A DNA stretch of 64,000 bases. Origin: Nostoc favosum CHAB5714 (GTDB lineage Bacteria; Cyanobacteriota; Cyanobacteriia; Cyanobacteriales; Nostocaceae). A program made the translations under genes and the position numbers. Each line of letters starts with the position of its first letter. Positions within the stretch are counted from its first letter, which is position 1. The stretch lies in the NCBI RefSeq assembly GCF_020829495.1, contig NZ_JAIVFQ010000005.1, positions 118,231 to 182,230 on the forward strand, in the 5' to 3' direction. The notes below the pieces were generated by a model. The model was not told the DNA's origin, made no database searches, and saw only the letters and a program-made list of their open reading frames with translations. This document shows, one piece after another, positions 26,228 to 35,557 of the stretch.

Positions 26228-27044
26228 AGATTTATCACTGACAGGTGACAATGCCGACGGTGGATCTTTAACAGTAGAGCAAGCGATCGCTAATCTTGAA
26301 AGTGCAGATTTAGGTCTGCGATTTTATGCTGCTTGGTGGTTGGGCAGGTTTCGTATAAGTGAACCAGCTGCGGTTACAGCACTGATCAAAGCCTTAGAGG
26401 ATGAAGCCGACAGGACACCAGAAGGCGGATATCCTCTGCGACGAAACGCAGCTAGAGCTTTAGGAAAACTAGGCGATCGCCAGGCAGTATCACCTTTAAT
26501 TAGGTGTTTAGACTGCTCAGATTTTTATGTACGGGAAGCGGCTGCACAATCTTTAGAGATGCTGGGCGATCCGGTTTGTATTCCGGCGCTAATCAAGCTA
26601 TTAGCAGTAGGTTTGCAGGGAGAGCAGCTGATATCACAGCCTGATTTATCTCAACCCTACGATGCTCTTTTAGAAGCCTTGGGAACCTTGAGGGCCACTG
26701 AGTTCGCCCCTTTGATCAAGGCATTCTTAGAGCATCCAATCGAATTGGTGCAATATTCTGCCGCACGAGCCATGTATCAATTAACCCAAGAACCAGTTTA
26801 TGGAGAACGGCTGGTACAAGCTCTGGCGGGGGAGAAATTGCAATTGCGTCGAGCAGTGTTGGCAGATTTGGGAGCGATTGGGTATCTACCCGCAGCAGAT
26901 GCGATCGCACAGACTCTTGCTGAAAATAGCCTAAAGCTAATTTCTCTTAAAGGATTATTAGAACATCAAGTTAATCACATAACACCAAGCACTTTCTCAG
27001 AAGGTGCTATTAAAGTGATGAATTTGATGGACTCGCTGTTGTAG
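26202..27044 (+). CDS. cpcE: Phycocyanobilin lyase subunit CpcE
   Basis: The alpha-subunit partner of the CpcE/CpcF heterodimer that attaches phycocyanobilin to Cys84 of CpcA. It is 280 residues, made of HEAT/armadillo-like helical repeats: LRFYAAWWLGRFRI, LRRNAARALGKLGDRQAVSPLIRCL, FYVREAAAQSLEMLGDP and later copies (residues about 30-230). The opening LTVEQAIANLESADLG is specific to CpcE. It overlaps the end of cpcD, so it depends on upstream translation. A hairpin with a 12-bp stem separates it from cpcF. Confidence 0.94.
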   Translation: MNPSPEKIKDLSLTGDNADGGSLTVEQAIANLESADLGLRFYAAWWLGRFRISEPAAVTALIKALEDEADRTPEGGYPLRRNAARALGKLGDRQAVSPLIRCLDCSDFYVREAAAQSLEMLGDPVCIPALIKLLAVGLQGEQLISQPDLSQPYDALLEALGTLRATEFAPLIKAFLEHPIELVQYSAARAMYQLTQEPVYGERLVQALAGEKLQLRRAVLADLGAIGYLPAADAIAQTLAENSLKLISLKGLLEHQVNHITPSTFSEGAIKVMNLMDSLL

Positions 27045-27100
27045 TCATAAATTCTAGATAATCAGTTGTCATTAATACGTTACAAAAAAATCTTTACCAC

Positions 27101-27148
27101 ACATAAACCCCCAAGCTATCTGTAAAATCAGGGCTAGGGGGTTTATGT
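27101..27148. terminator. 12-bp perfect inverted repeat between cpcE and cpcF
   Basis: ACATAAACCCCC (27101-27112) and GGGGGTTTATGT (27137-27148) are perfect reverse complements around a 24-base loop. No T-run follows on the plus strand, but one lies beyond the stem on the minus strand (TTTTTTT at about 27084-27090). It may terminate or attenuate transcription between the two lyase genes. Confidence 0.6.
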
Positions 27149-27214
27149 ATGATGTCAACTACGGATAACTTAAGCTACAATTGGCTGACGGCTAATTACT
27201 CAAGAAAAATTATT

Positions 27215-27934
27215 ATGAATAACAGTGATCTTGCCCAAATATTGATCCGTGCTGTAGAAGAAGCAGATTCCTCGGATCGCTTATTAGACGCAGTTCAGGA
27301 GTTAGCAGCAGCTGGTATAGAAGAAGCTGTTCCTACACTAATTGCAGCATTGGGTTACAACAATCCAGGGGCGGCGGTGGCGGCGGTAGATGGGCTGATT
27401 GCGATCGGGGAAGCCGCAGTATCACCACTATTGCAACTAATTGATGACTACAACTATGGTGCTAGAGCCTGGGCTATTCGTGCCTTAGCGGGAATTGGCG
27501 ATGTCCGGGCGCTGGATACCTTGTTAGAGGCAGCAAAGACCGATTTTTCCCTGAGTGTGCGGCGGGCAGCTGCCAGGGGATTAGGCACTTTGCGCTGGCA
27601 TCAAGTACCGCCTGAAAAACTAGAATCTATTCAGACTCAGGTACTAGAGGCACTATTACTAATTTCTCAAGATCCAGAGTGGGTAGTGCGCTATGCAGCA
27701 GTGACAAGTTTAGAAACACTAGCCATTGCCATAGCAGTCACTTTACCCGATCAAGCGTCGCGGATTACAAATCAACTTCAGCAAATGCTCGATACAGATG
27801 TTGATCTCGGAGTTCGCACCCGTGTCAAGTTTGCACAGGAAAAAATTCAGCCGCAACAACATCAAGAAGTCTTTGCACCTAAAAGAAAGCTACAAGATAC
27901 TGAAGTTCCTCACCGTGGCGGTGGCAGACGGTAA
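27215..27934 (+). CDS. cpcF: Phycocyanobilin lyase subunit CpcF
   Basis: The second subunit of the CpcE/F lyase, about 239 residues. HEAT-like repeats include VPTLIAALGYNNPGAAVAAV, AVSPLLQLIDDYNYGARAWA and VRRAAARGLGTLRW. These are hallmark CpcF sequences. I chose ATG at 27215 (MNNSDLAQILIRAVEEAD) because known CpcF proteins begin just before the VEEAD helix; the frame extends to ATG 27149, but that start abuts the hairpin. The C-terminus is basic with a glycine run (HRGGGRR). The operon appears to end here, without cpcG. Confidence 0.93.
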   Translation: MNNSDLAQILIRAVEEADSSDRLLDAVQELAAAGIEEAVPTLIAALGYNNPGAAVAAVDGLIAIGEAAVSPLLQLIDDYNYGARAWAIRALAGIGDVRALDTLLEAAKTDFSLSVRRAAARGLGTLRWHQVPPEKLESIQTQVLEALLLISQDPEWVVRYAAVTSLETLAIAIAVTLPDQASRITNQLQQMLDTDVDLGVRTRVKFAQEKIQPQQHQEVFAPKRKLQDTEVPHRGGGRR

Positions 27935-28046
27935 GCAATTCAAGATTTCTAGCTGATTTCAATTGCATAGAATACAAGTCTGTCGTAGGGGTGCATAGCT
28001 GTGCGCCCCTAGCGCGTGTTGCATCTAAATGAGAATCGCTGTAAAA

Positions 28047-28697
28047 CTAACCAGACAATAAAGACTGAATTTCTCCCTGGATATTGCCACGGGCACATGG
28101 TTCGGCGAACTCTGACATTAAAGGCGTAAAGTAAATACGCGATCGCTGTAAAAATCGTTCTAAAACCTGCTGACGACCTGTGATATAATCTGCTTCTGAC
28201 ACCCAGCCATATTCTTTGCGAATGGCATGGGCATATTCTTCATACTGCACTTGGTTAGTAGCCAAAATCGCTAAATCTGCATCAAGTAAAACTTGGCTAT
28301 CATAGTCATCCACCGCGGCTTGGTGGTCTTTAGTGTTCAGAATCAGACGCCTGACAATAGTTATGGTACTTTCTGGAATACCTAAATTACTCAGCAGATC
28401 AAAAGCATAGTCTACACTTCGTTCTTCATTATCTTGAGCTTGAGTGTCATATACTACATCATGAAACCAGGCAGCTAGTTGAACAGCGGCTAGGTTGTTG
28501 GTGTAGCCTTGCAAAATCTCAATTGTGCTGAGGACGCGATCGATGTGTTTGAGTGTATGGTAGTAGCGACCTGGGGTAGAGTAAGCTGCAACCAAGTCAT
28601 TAAAGGCTTTCTCAGCCGCTACCTGGTCAACGCCAAAGGGTTGGAGTGTATGTTGCCAGTTAGAAAATAAAATATTCATGAAGTTTTCTGTAGGCAT
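28047..28697 (-). CDS. HD-domain metal-dependent phosphohydrolase
   Basis: A predicted cytoplasmic HD-superfamily protein, 216 residues, of the type annotated as 'predicted metal-dependent phosphohydrolase'. The metal ligands are seen as GRYYHTLKHID (about 43-53), LAAWFHDVVYDTQ with the HD pair (about 75-87), and later KDHQAAVDDYDSQVLLDADLAIL with a further Asp. The substrate is unknown. ATG at 28697 is used; an internal ATG at 28679 is nearly as good and neither has a ribosome site. It converges toward cpcF and has no obvious partner gene. Confidence 0.85.
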   Translation of the reverse strand: MPTENFMNILFSNWQHTLQPFGVDQVAAEKAFNDLVAAYSTPGRYYHTLKHIDRVLSTIEILQGYTNNLAAVQLAAWFHDVVYDTQAQDNEERSVDYAFDLLSNLGIPESTITIVRRLILNTKDHQAAVDDYDSQVLLDADLAILATNQVQYEEYAHAIRKEYGWVSEADYITGRQQVLERFLQRSRIYFTPLMSEFAEPCARGNIQGEIQSLLSG

Positions 28698-29022
28698 AGA
28701 GTGAGTATACCCATTCTGAGTATCGGAAAAATAAGTAAATCCTATTAAAACTTTGATGAGTAAATAAGTTTAGATGCGTTTGCCTTGCTATAGCAATTGA
28801 TTTTTTTTTACGTATTTTTGACATTTTTTTCTTTTGTACTTGCTTGTTGAAAGAGACGTGCATATTCTAGAACTAGTATATACAAATAATTTTTCTACTT
28901 ATATACAAAGGGGAAATAGTAAAATCCGCTTAAAAAAGCGACATTTTGATACCAAGTATTAGACTTTTATACTTTAAATAAAGCTGTATATTTATGCAGT
29001 AGGAATAAATAAAAAATAAAAC
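28698..29022. other. AT-rich spacer; nothing recognised
   Basis: An AT-rich stretch with homopolymer runs (eight T near 28800). It probably carries the promoter of the HD gene. No repeat family seen elsewhere and no gene was recognised. Confidence 0.5.
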
Positions 29023-29216
29023 ATGATTGACTTTAGTCTCACTCAAGAACAGCAGATGTCGCAATCAAAAACGCGCAAACAGCAGTTGAGATTCTTGGGG
29101 GTTATGGGGTGACAAAAGAGTGTTTGGCTGGCAAGTTTCTTGCCGATGCAACTATCGGGTATTCCTGTGACTTTACGCGAGAAGTCTTGCGTCTGGGGAT
29201 CGTAAACTTTTTGTAA
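29023..29216 (+). pseudogene. Acyl-CoA dehydrogenase relic with the middle deleted
   Basis: ATG at 29023 gives MIDFSLTQEQQM, a standard acyl-CoA dehydrogenase N-terminus. Directly after, in another frame, the DNA encodes AIKNAQTAVEILGGYGVTKE and then FLADATIGYSCDFTREVLRL to a stop at 29216. That is the C-terminal FAD/tetramer region of the same family, including the GGYG motif. Roughly 320 codons between the two ends are missing and the junction is frameshifted. The gene cannot make an enzyme. Confidence 0.8.
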
Positions 29217-29496
29217 TGGATTGAGGGGGAGCTATTTGCTCCCGATAGCGCGGCCCTCTCTCTTCATACTCTTTTTTTTGGCGAAGGTATTGTAGTCATA
29301 TCGTGTCCGGTTAAAGACTTATCATTAAGACCGCAGTTCTTGCTGTTCTTGCTGGGGGAAAGAGGGTTTTCCGGTTTTTGCACAGATGTGGAAATTATAA
29401 TTAATTAGCCAGACATAATATCAGGAATTTATTCCTTGATTTCAGCGCTAAAGCGCTCACTACGAACCAAGCATTGTTGACTTGCCAGACTACTAG
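29217..29496. other. Spacer with a diverged inverted-end element
   Basis: CATATCGTGTCCGG (about 29297-29310) and CCAGACATAATATC (about 29410-29423) face each other and resemble the ends of family A at 20251, but with several changes, so this is probably an old copy. GCGCTAAAGCGC is a small palindrome (29445-29457). No gene is seen. Confidence 0.45.
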
Positions 29497-29623
29497 TAGT
29501 CTGTCAAGTGAAGTTTGAAGGGTAAAGAACGAACCTTATTAGGCACAGAGGGCACAGAGTCAGAGAAAAAAAGAGATGTTTAAGAAGTATCTCACCAAGC
29601 AAAGTTGACTTGACAGATTACTA
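29497..29623. mobile_element. About 127-bp inverted-repeat element (MITE-like)
   Basis: TAGTCTGTCAAGTGAAGTTTG at the left end is matched in reverse by CAAAGTTGACTTGACAG...ACTA at the right end, with a few mismatches. The interior contains GGCACAGAGGGCACAGAG tandem hexamer-type repeats. It is noncoding and lies just upstream of the putA-like gene, so it is part of that gene's promoter region. Confidence 0.65.
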
Positions 29624-29712
29624 AATATGGTGACAGCTAAATGAAAGCGTCAAAATAGAAGACACAGGCTTTGTACAAAAAGCCTTGCCTTGATTAACGG
29701 AGTTTATTATCA

Positions 29713-32700
29713 GTGGTATTACAAGTACAAACAAGCACCTACGAAGCTAAAACCCAAGAAATTGCTAAACAACTTCTAGCAGCAACGCAGGAAAATCGTT
29801 CGTTTTTCTCTTCCCTGCGGGATCAAATGCGTTGGGATGATAAATTACTTGCTTGGGCGATGAGTAATCCTGGGTTGCGGGTGCAACTATTTCGGTTTAT
29901 AGATACGCTACCTGCTTTGCATAGTAAATCAGAAATTGCCTCACATTTACAAGAATATTTAGGCGATGAGTCTGTAGAATTGCCGGCAGCTTTGAAGGGA
30001 ATGCTAAACTTTGCTAACCCCGACTCTATGCCAGGACAAGTTGCTGCTACAACCGTTGGTACAGCCGTTGAAACTCTTGCTCATAAATATATTTCTGGGG
30101 AAAATATTAAACAAGTCATCAAAACAGTTGAACGACTAAGAAAAGAAAAAATGGCTTTCACCATCGATTTACTTGGTGAGGCGGTAATTACCGAAGCCGA
30201 AGCGCAGTCTTATCTAGAACGCTATCTAGAATTAATGCAACAATTGGTGGAAGCATCGAAGAATTGGGCAGCTATTCCGGCTATTGATGAGGCTGATGGC
30301 GAAGCAATACCAAAAGTTCAGGTTTCTGTTAAGTTAACAGCGTTTTATTCCCAATTTGACCCATTAGATGCTAAAGGTAGTGAAGAGCGAGTTAGCGATC
30401 GCATTCGTATTCTCTTACGTCGTGCTAAAGAGTTGGGTGCAGCTGTCCATTTTGATATGGAACAGTATGCCTACAAGGACATAACTCTCAGCATCTTGAA
30501 AAAACTGCTACTAGAAGAAGAGTTTCGGCAACGCACAGATATTGGGATAACTATTCAAGCATATCTGCGTGATAGCGAGCAAGATACCAAAGACCTAATT
30601 TCTTGGTTGAAAGAACGTGGCTATCCCCTAACAATCCGCTTGGTGAAAGGCGCATATTGGGATCAGGAAACTATCAAAGCAGTGCAGAAGCATTGGCCAC
30701 AGCCAGTTTACAACGACAAAGCGGCAACTGATGCTAACTTTGAAACCATCACTCAGTTGTTGCTAGAAAATCATCAATATGTGTATTCTGCCATTGGTAG
30801 CCATAATGTGCGATCGCACTCTCGCGCCATTGCCATAGCTGAAAGTTTAAATGTCCCTCGCCGTCGTTTTGAATTACAAGTCCTCTATGGTATGGGTGAT
30901 AAAGTTGCCAAGGCTTTGGTTGACAGGGGTTATCGAGTCAGAGTTTACTGTCCCTACGGTGAATTATTACCTGGAATGGCGTATTTAATTCGTCGGTTGT
31001 TGGAAAATACAGCTAATAGTTCTTTTTTACGGCAAAATCTCGAAAATCGACCAATTGAAGAATTATTAGCGCCGCCGATTGTCAAAGAGGAAAAGAACTC
31101 TTTAACTCCTAACGTACAGACGCGATTAATCGCGTCTCCTAACGTACAGACACGATTAATCGCGTCTCCTAACTCTCATTTCCTTGGTGCTGCTGATACG
31201 GATTACGCCCAGGAAGAGGTGAGAACGAAGGCGGCGCAAGCTTTTCAAAGCGTTCGCCAACAGTTGGGTAAAACTTATTTACCCCTAATTAATGGCGAGT
31301 ATGTTAATCCGCCAGAATTTGTTGATTCTCTCAATCCTTCTAATTTCAGTGAAGTAGTTGGTAAGGTTGGGTTGATTAGCGTTGAACAAGCAGAACAGGC
31401 GATGCAAGCTGCGAAAGCGGCGTTTCCTGGATGGAAAAAAACACCAGCTAAACAACGCGCTGATATTTTGCGGAAAGCGGGTGATTTGATGGAACTCCGC
31501 CGCGCTGAACTTTCCGCTTGGATAGTTTTGGAAGTTGGGAAACCAGTTAAGGAAGCTGATGGAGAGGTTTCGGAAGCGATAGACTTTTGTCGCTATTACG
31601 CTGATGAGATAGAACGGTTAGATAAAGGTGTGAATTATGACATACCTGGTGAAACTAATCATTATATCTACCAGCCACGGGGAATTGCTGTAGTGATTTC
31701 TCCCTGGAATTTTCCGCTAGCGATCGCTTGCGGAATGACGGTTGCAGCTTTGGTTTCAGGCAATTGTACTCTCCTAAAACCTGCGGAAACATCTTCTGTG
31801 ATTGCAGCGAAACTCACAGAAATCTTGGTAGATGCTGGTTTTCCTAAAGGTGTATTTCAATACGTACCCGGCAAGGGTTCGCAAGTCGGTGCTTATTTGG
31901 TAAATCATCCAGATACTCATGTAATTGCTTTTACGGGTTCCCAGGAAGTCGGCTGTAGAATTTACGCAGAAGCGGCAATCTTAAAACCCGGACAAAAGCA
32001 CATGAAACGGGTGATTGCTGAAATGGGTGGCAAGAATGCCATTATTGTGGATGAAAGTGCTGATTTAGACCAAGCTGTTGTGGGGATAGTGCAGTCGGCA
32101 TTTGGTTACAGTGGACAAAAATGTTCTGCCGCTTCCAGGGTGATTGTGCTGCAACCGATTTATGATGCCTTTGTGCAACGATTGGTGGAAGCGACAAAAT
32201 CCTTGAACATTGGGGAAGCAGAGTTACCGAGTACACAAGTTGGGCCGGTGATTGATGCTAATGCCCGCGATCGCATCCGCGAGTATATTGAAAAGGGTAG
32301 GGCAGAAGCACAAGTGGCATTAGAATTACCAGCACCCAAACAAGGATATTTTATCGGCCCAGTTATCTTTAGTGAAGTATCGCCAAATGCGATAATTTCC
32401 CAGGAAGAAATTTTTGGCCCTGTGCTGGCGGTAATTAGAGTCAAAGATTTCCAGGAAGCATTAGCAGTCGCCAACGGTACAAACTACGCTTTGACTGGAG
32501 GACTTTATTCTAGAACACCTTCGCACATTCAGCAGGCGCAGACAGAATTTGAAGTCGGGAATTTGTACATCAACCGCAATATTACAGGAGCGATCGTTGG
32601 GCGGCAACCCTTTGGTGGATTCAAACTTTCTGGAGTAGGTTCTAAAGCCGGAGGCCCTGATTACCTCTTGCAATTCCTCGAACCACGCGCGGTGACAGAA

Positions 32701-32745
32701 AATATTCAGCGCCAAGGTTTTGCACCAATTGAAGGGGCTGATTAA
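29713..32745 (+). CDS. putA: Bifunctional proline dehydrogenase / glutamate-semialdehyde dehydrogenase
   Basis: Oxidises proline to glutamate in two steps. It has 1010 residues. The FAD proline dehydrogenase barrel is at about 100-450 (VSVKLTAFYSQFDPLD, RLVKGAYWDQE, SHNVRSHSRA, ELQVLYGMGD), and the NAD-dependent aldehyde dehydrogenase at about 525-990 (SPWNFPLAIACGMT, FTGSQEVG, EMGGKNAIIV, and the catalytic Cys near 803 in SGQKCSAASR). The ribbon-helix-helix DNA-binding domain of enterobacterial PutA is absent, so it is an enzyme only. GTG at 29713 is the start (GGAG upstream). Residues about 467-486 (NVQTRLIASP twice) are two copies of a palindromic repeat inserted in the inter-domain linker, at 31118-31137 and 31148-31167. 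Confidence 0.94.
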   Translation: MVLQVQTSTYEAKTQEIAKQLLAATQENRSFFSSLRDQMRWDDKLLAWAMSNPGLRVQLFRFIDTLPALHSKSEIASHLQEYLGDESVELPAALKGMLNFANPDSMPGQVAATTVGTAVETLAHKYISGENIKQVIKTVERLRKEKMAFTIDLLGEAVITEAEAQSYLERYLELMQQLVEASKNWAAIPAIDEADGEAIPKVQVSVKLTAFYSQFDPLDAKGSEERVSDRIRILLRRAKELGAAVHFDMEQYAYKDITLSILKKLLLEEEFRQRTDIGITIQAYLRDSEQDTKDLISWLKERGYPLTIRLVKGAYWDQETIKAVQKHWPQPVYNDKAATDANFETITQLLLENHQYVYSAIGSHNVRSHSRAIAIAESLNVPRRRFELQVLYGMGDKVAKALVDRGYRVRVYCPYGELLPGMAYLIRRLLENTANSSFLRQNLENRPIEELLAPPIVKEEKNSLTPNVQTRLIASPNVQTRLIASPNSHFLGAADTDYAQEEVRTKAAQAFQSVRQQLGKTYLPLINGEYVNPPEFVDSLNPSNFSEVVGKVGLISVEQAEQAMQAAKAAFPGWKKTPAKQRADILRKAGDLMELRRAELSAWIVLEVGKPVKEADGEVSEAIDFCRYYADEIERLDKGVNYDIPGETNHYIYQPRGIAVVISPWNFPLAIACGMTVAALVSGNCTLLKPAETSSVIAAKLTEILVDAGFPKGVFQYVPGKGSQVGAYLVNHPDTHVIAFTGSQEVGCRIYAEAAILKPGQKHMKRVIAEMGGKNAIIVDESADLDQAVVGIVQSAFGYSGQKCSAASRVIVLQPIYDAFVQRLVEATKSLNIGEAELPSTQVGPVIDANARDRIREYIEKGRAEAQVALELPAPKQGYFIGPVIFSEVSPNAIISQEEIFGPVLAVIRVKDFQEALAVANGTNYALTGGLYSRTPSHIQQAQTEFEVGNLYINRNITGAIVGRQPFGGFKLSGVGSKAGGPDYLLQFLEPRAVTENIQRQGFAPIEGAD

Positions 32746-32802
32746 AGCTTGTAGGGTGGGCAATGCCCACCTTTTTTATATACTATATATAGAAAGAGTT
32801 GG

Positions 32803-33246
32803 ATGAGTAATTTAGTCATAAAAGTTGCTGATTTACCTGAAGAATTTCCAGCGATCGCAGCAATTAGAAAATCAGTTTTTCAGGAAGAACAAGGGGTAAA
32901 TCCCGCTTTAGAGTTTGATGGCAAAGATGAAGTATCTCAGCATTTGATTGCTTATTTAGATCAGAAAGCTGTGGGTACTACCAGAATTAGATATTTAAAT
33001 GAAAAAACAGCCAAAATAGAAAGACTTGCTGTTTTGTCTACAGCTAGAGGGCAGGGTATTGGGAAGAAAATCATGGAAAATGCACTACAGATTATAGCTA
33101 GTAAAAATGTTCGAGAAGTTGTGATTCACGCCCAAGAGTCTGTAAAAGTTTTATACCAAAAATTAAACTTTGTAGAAGAAGGAGAAATATTTGAAGAAGC
33201 TGGGATTCTCCATGTGAAAATGAGAAAAATTTTCTACCTAGAATGA
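32803..33246 (+). CDS. GNAT-family N-acetyltransferase
   Basis: A 147-residue acetyltransferase of the ElaA/YjcF-like group. The acetyl-CoA loop is RLAVLSTARGQGIGKKIME (about 72-90), preceded by the strand AVGTTRIRYLNEKTAKIE and followed by VVIHAQESVKVLYQKLNFVEEGE. The N-terminus VFQEEQGVNPALEFDGKDE is typical of small-molecule acetyltransferases in this group. It is 57 bases downstream of putA in the same direction and could be co-transcribed. The acceptor substrate is unknown. ATG at 32803 has a poor ribosome site. Confidence 0.87.
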   Translation: MSNLVIKVADLPEEFPAIAAIRKSVFQEEQGVNPALEFDGKDEVSQHLIAYLDQKAVGTTRIRYLNEKTAKIERLAVLSTARGQGIGKKIMENALQIIASKNVREVVIHAQESVKVLYQKLNFVEEGEIFEEAGILHVKMRKIFYLE

Positions 33247-33382
33247 TTTAGGATTGCTATATCGATTGCTTTGTTAACACTATTTTCATTAATAAATCGA
33301 ATGCGATATGCCTATAATAGCATCTCGCATTTCCAGAATTTATTATTTTTATCTGGCTAGAAGCATGAAGCGCTCATCACGA

Positions 33383-35557
33383 TTAAGCAATCACATAAAA
33401 ATTGTTATTGGTTAGTGACACTCCACCAAATAGTTGTGCAAATTTTACCTGAGTAAACGCACCTCGACTGCCATCTTGGTCAAAGTACAATGCACCTGTA
33501 GTGTCATCATAGATAAATCGGTGAGCGATCGTTGTTGCAGATGTTCCAAGTGTAAACCGACTAGCAGAGAGGAAATATAGTGATAACCCCCCACCAAAAC
33601 CAGCAGCCGATACCTCAATATCTTCATTATTTGCGTTGAAGTCATAAATACTATCAACGCCTTCATTATAACTATTGAAAGCAAAGGTATCAGCACCATT
33701 TCCTCCATAGAGGGTATCATTACCGTTCCCACCTGTTAGGGTATCATTCCCAGCGCCACCCTTGAGGGTGTTATTGCCCAAGGCGCCAGAGGCAGAGAGG
33801 AAATCATTGCCATTGCCCCCATCAAGTAGATTATCGCCTGTAGAATTGTCAACCTTCAAGATATCGTTACCAGCGCCACCGTTGAGGGTATTATTACCTG
33901 AGGCGATATTACCGTCAAGGTTGCCAGAGGCCAAGAGATAATCATTGCCATTGCCCCCAGAGAGTAGGTTATCACCCGCTGAACTGTCAACATTCAAGGT
34001 ATCGTCACCAGCACCACCGTTTAGCGTGTTATTTCCAAAAGCGCCATCATCGTTGTAATAATACTGCTGGTCAGAGACAAAAAGAGAATCATTACCATCG
34101 CCCCCATTTAGAAGGTTATCGCTTTGTGGTAGGTCAACATTCAAGGTATCGTCACCAGCGCCACCGTTTAGGGTGTTATTTCCAGGAACATTATTGAATT
34201 CTTGGAAGGATTCAAAGTAGCCATAGACAGAGAGAGAATCATTGCCATCGCCCCCAAAGACTAGGTTATCGCCTGTTCCACCAACAATCAAGGTATCGTT
34301 ACCATCGCCACCGTTGAGAGTGTTATTACCTGAGGAGTCAAAGAGACTGCCTCTAATTGTGTAGGCATAGGAACTGAGATAATCATTGCCATCGCCCCCA
34401 AAGACTAGGTTATCGCCTGTTGAAGATCGAACATCCAAGGTATCGTTACCATCACCACCGTTGAGTGTGTTATTGCCTGAAGTCTCATATTTCTCGTAGT
34501 AGAAGTAGTCGTAGTAACCAGAGGCAGAGAGATAATCATTGCCATCGTCCCCAAAAAGTAGGTTATCACCTGTTGAACCGTCAACATTCAAGGTATCGTC
34601 ACCAGCGCCACCGTTGAGGGTGTTATTCCCTGAAGTAGAATACAAGGGGTAGCGATAGGTGTTGGAGGCAAAGAGATAATCATTGCCATTGTCCCCAGAG
34701 AGTAGGTTATCGCCTGTTGAACCCTCAACATTCAAGGTATCGTTACCAGTGCCACCGTTGAGGATGTTGTTGCCACTATCATCAATGAGAGTATCATTCC
34801 CCGTACCACCTCGCAGCAAGTCCTTATCAGTACCACCAACAAGGGTGTCATTGCCCAGATCACCAATGAGAGTATCATTCCCCGTACCACCGCGCAGCAG
34901 GTCGTTGCCACTTTTGCCGTTGATGCTGTCATTACCGCCCTGACCATTGATGACATCATTTGAGTTGTCAAAGCCGATGACATAGTTATTCAGGTCGTTA
35001 AAAAAGGTAACTCTGTTCTTGTTGAACGGGTTCTCTTGGGTGGAGTTGGCATTGACGACATCAAAGCTATCACTGATGGTGCTTTGCGCAGAAAACTGGA
35101 TATTGCCCAGCGTTGATAGGTTATCTAGGTTTTCCAGGTTAAAGTTTTGCAAGATGACTTTCGTCTCAACGAAATCTGGATCCCTAGAGTAAATCAGATA
35201 GTTACCAATCAGATCACCCAGATCACCCACCTCTTCAAAGGTAATTTCCAGATTGTTACCATTTTGGACGAGTAGCAGATTTCGGGCAGTTCTATCTTGG
35301 AATATCAGGGTATCCACTTCGGCAATGACTGCTGCCGAGGGATTTGAGCCTTTACCTACGCCACCGAAATCGGTGATAATATCGATGCCGTCGTACAAGT
35401 CATAAACAAATTTATCCTTGCCGCTGCCACCAGTCAGGATGTCATTGTCTATATCACCTGTGATGGTATCGTTCCCCCTTAGACCGTCAATTGTATCCTC
35501 GTCGAAGTAGTCGCCCACTAGAGTATCATTACCGTTGGTTCCAATGATATTTGCCAT
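33383..35557 (-). CDS. RTX-type calcium-binding repeat protein
   Basis: A 724-residue secreted-type protein (probably type I secretion, C-terminal uncleaved signal) of the hemolysin-type calcium-binding family. It opens with IIGTNGNDTLVGD and has a short RTX block (about 1-50), a non-repeat domain (about 55-190), and then a long series of GGxGNDTLxxx nonapeptides (about 200-640). From about 270 on, the repeats form a higher-order unit of 50-60 residues: GNNTLNGGAGDDTLNVD, GDNLLFGGDGNDYL and a variable Tyr/Ser/Phe-rich spacer. The C-terminal part (about 645-724, ADTFAFNSYNEGVDSIYDF) is of the type seen at the end of RTX proteins. No enzymatic domain is visible. Function is unknown, possibly surface or adhesion. 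Confidence 0.9.
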   Translation of the reverse strand: MANIIGTNGNDTLVGDYFDEDTIDGLRGNDTITGDIDNDILTGGSGKDKFVYDLYDGIDIITDFGGVGKGSNPSAAVIAEVDTLIFQDRTARNLLLVQNGNNLEITFEEVGDLGDLIGNYLIYSRDPDFVETKVILQNFNLENLDNLSTLGNIQFSAQSTISDSFDVVNANSTQENPFNKNRVTFFNDLNNYVIGFDNSNDVINGQGGNDSINGKSGNDLLRGGTGNDTLIGDLGNDTLVGGTDKDLLRGGTGNDTLIDDSGNNILNGGTGNDTLNVEGSTGDNLLSGDNGNDYLFASNTYRYPLYSTSGNNTLNGGAGDDTLNVDGSTGDNLLFGDDGNDYLSASGYYDYFYYEKYETSGNNTLNGGDGNDTLDVRSSTGDNLVFGGDGNDYLSSYAYTIRGSLFDSSGNNTLNGGDGNDTLIVGGTGDNLVFGGDGNDSLSVYGYFESFQEFNNVPGNNTLNGGAGDDTLNVDLPQSDNLLNGGDGNDSLFVSDQQYYYNDDGAFGNNTLNGGAGDDTLNVDSSAGDNLLSGGNGNDYLLASGNLDGNIASGNNTLNGGAGNDILKVDNSTGDNLLDGGNGNDFLSASGALGNNTLKGGAGNDTLTGGNGNDTLYGGNGADTFAFNSYNEGVDSIYDFNANNEDIEVSAAGFGGGLSLYFLSASRFTLGTSATTIAHRFIYDDTTGALYFDQDGSRGAFTQVKFAQLFGGVSLTNNNFYVIA

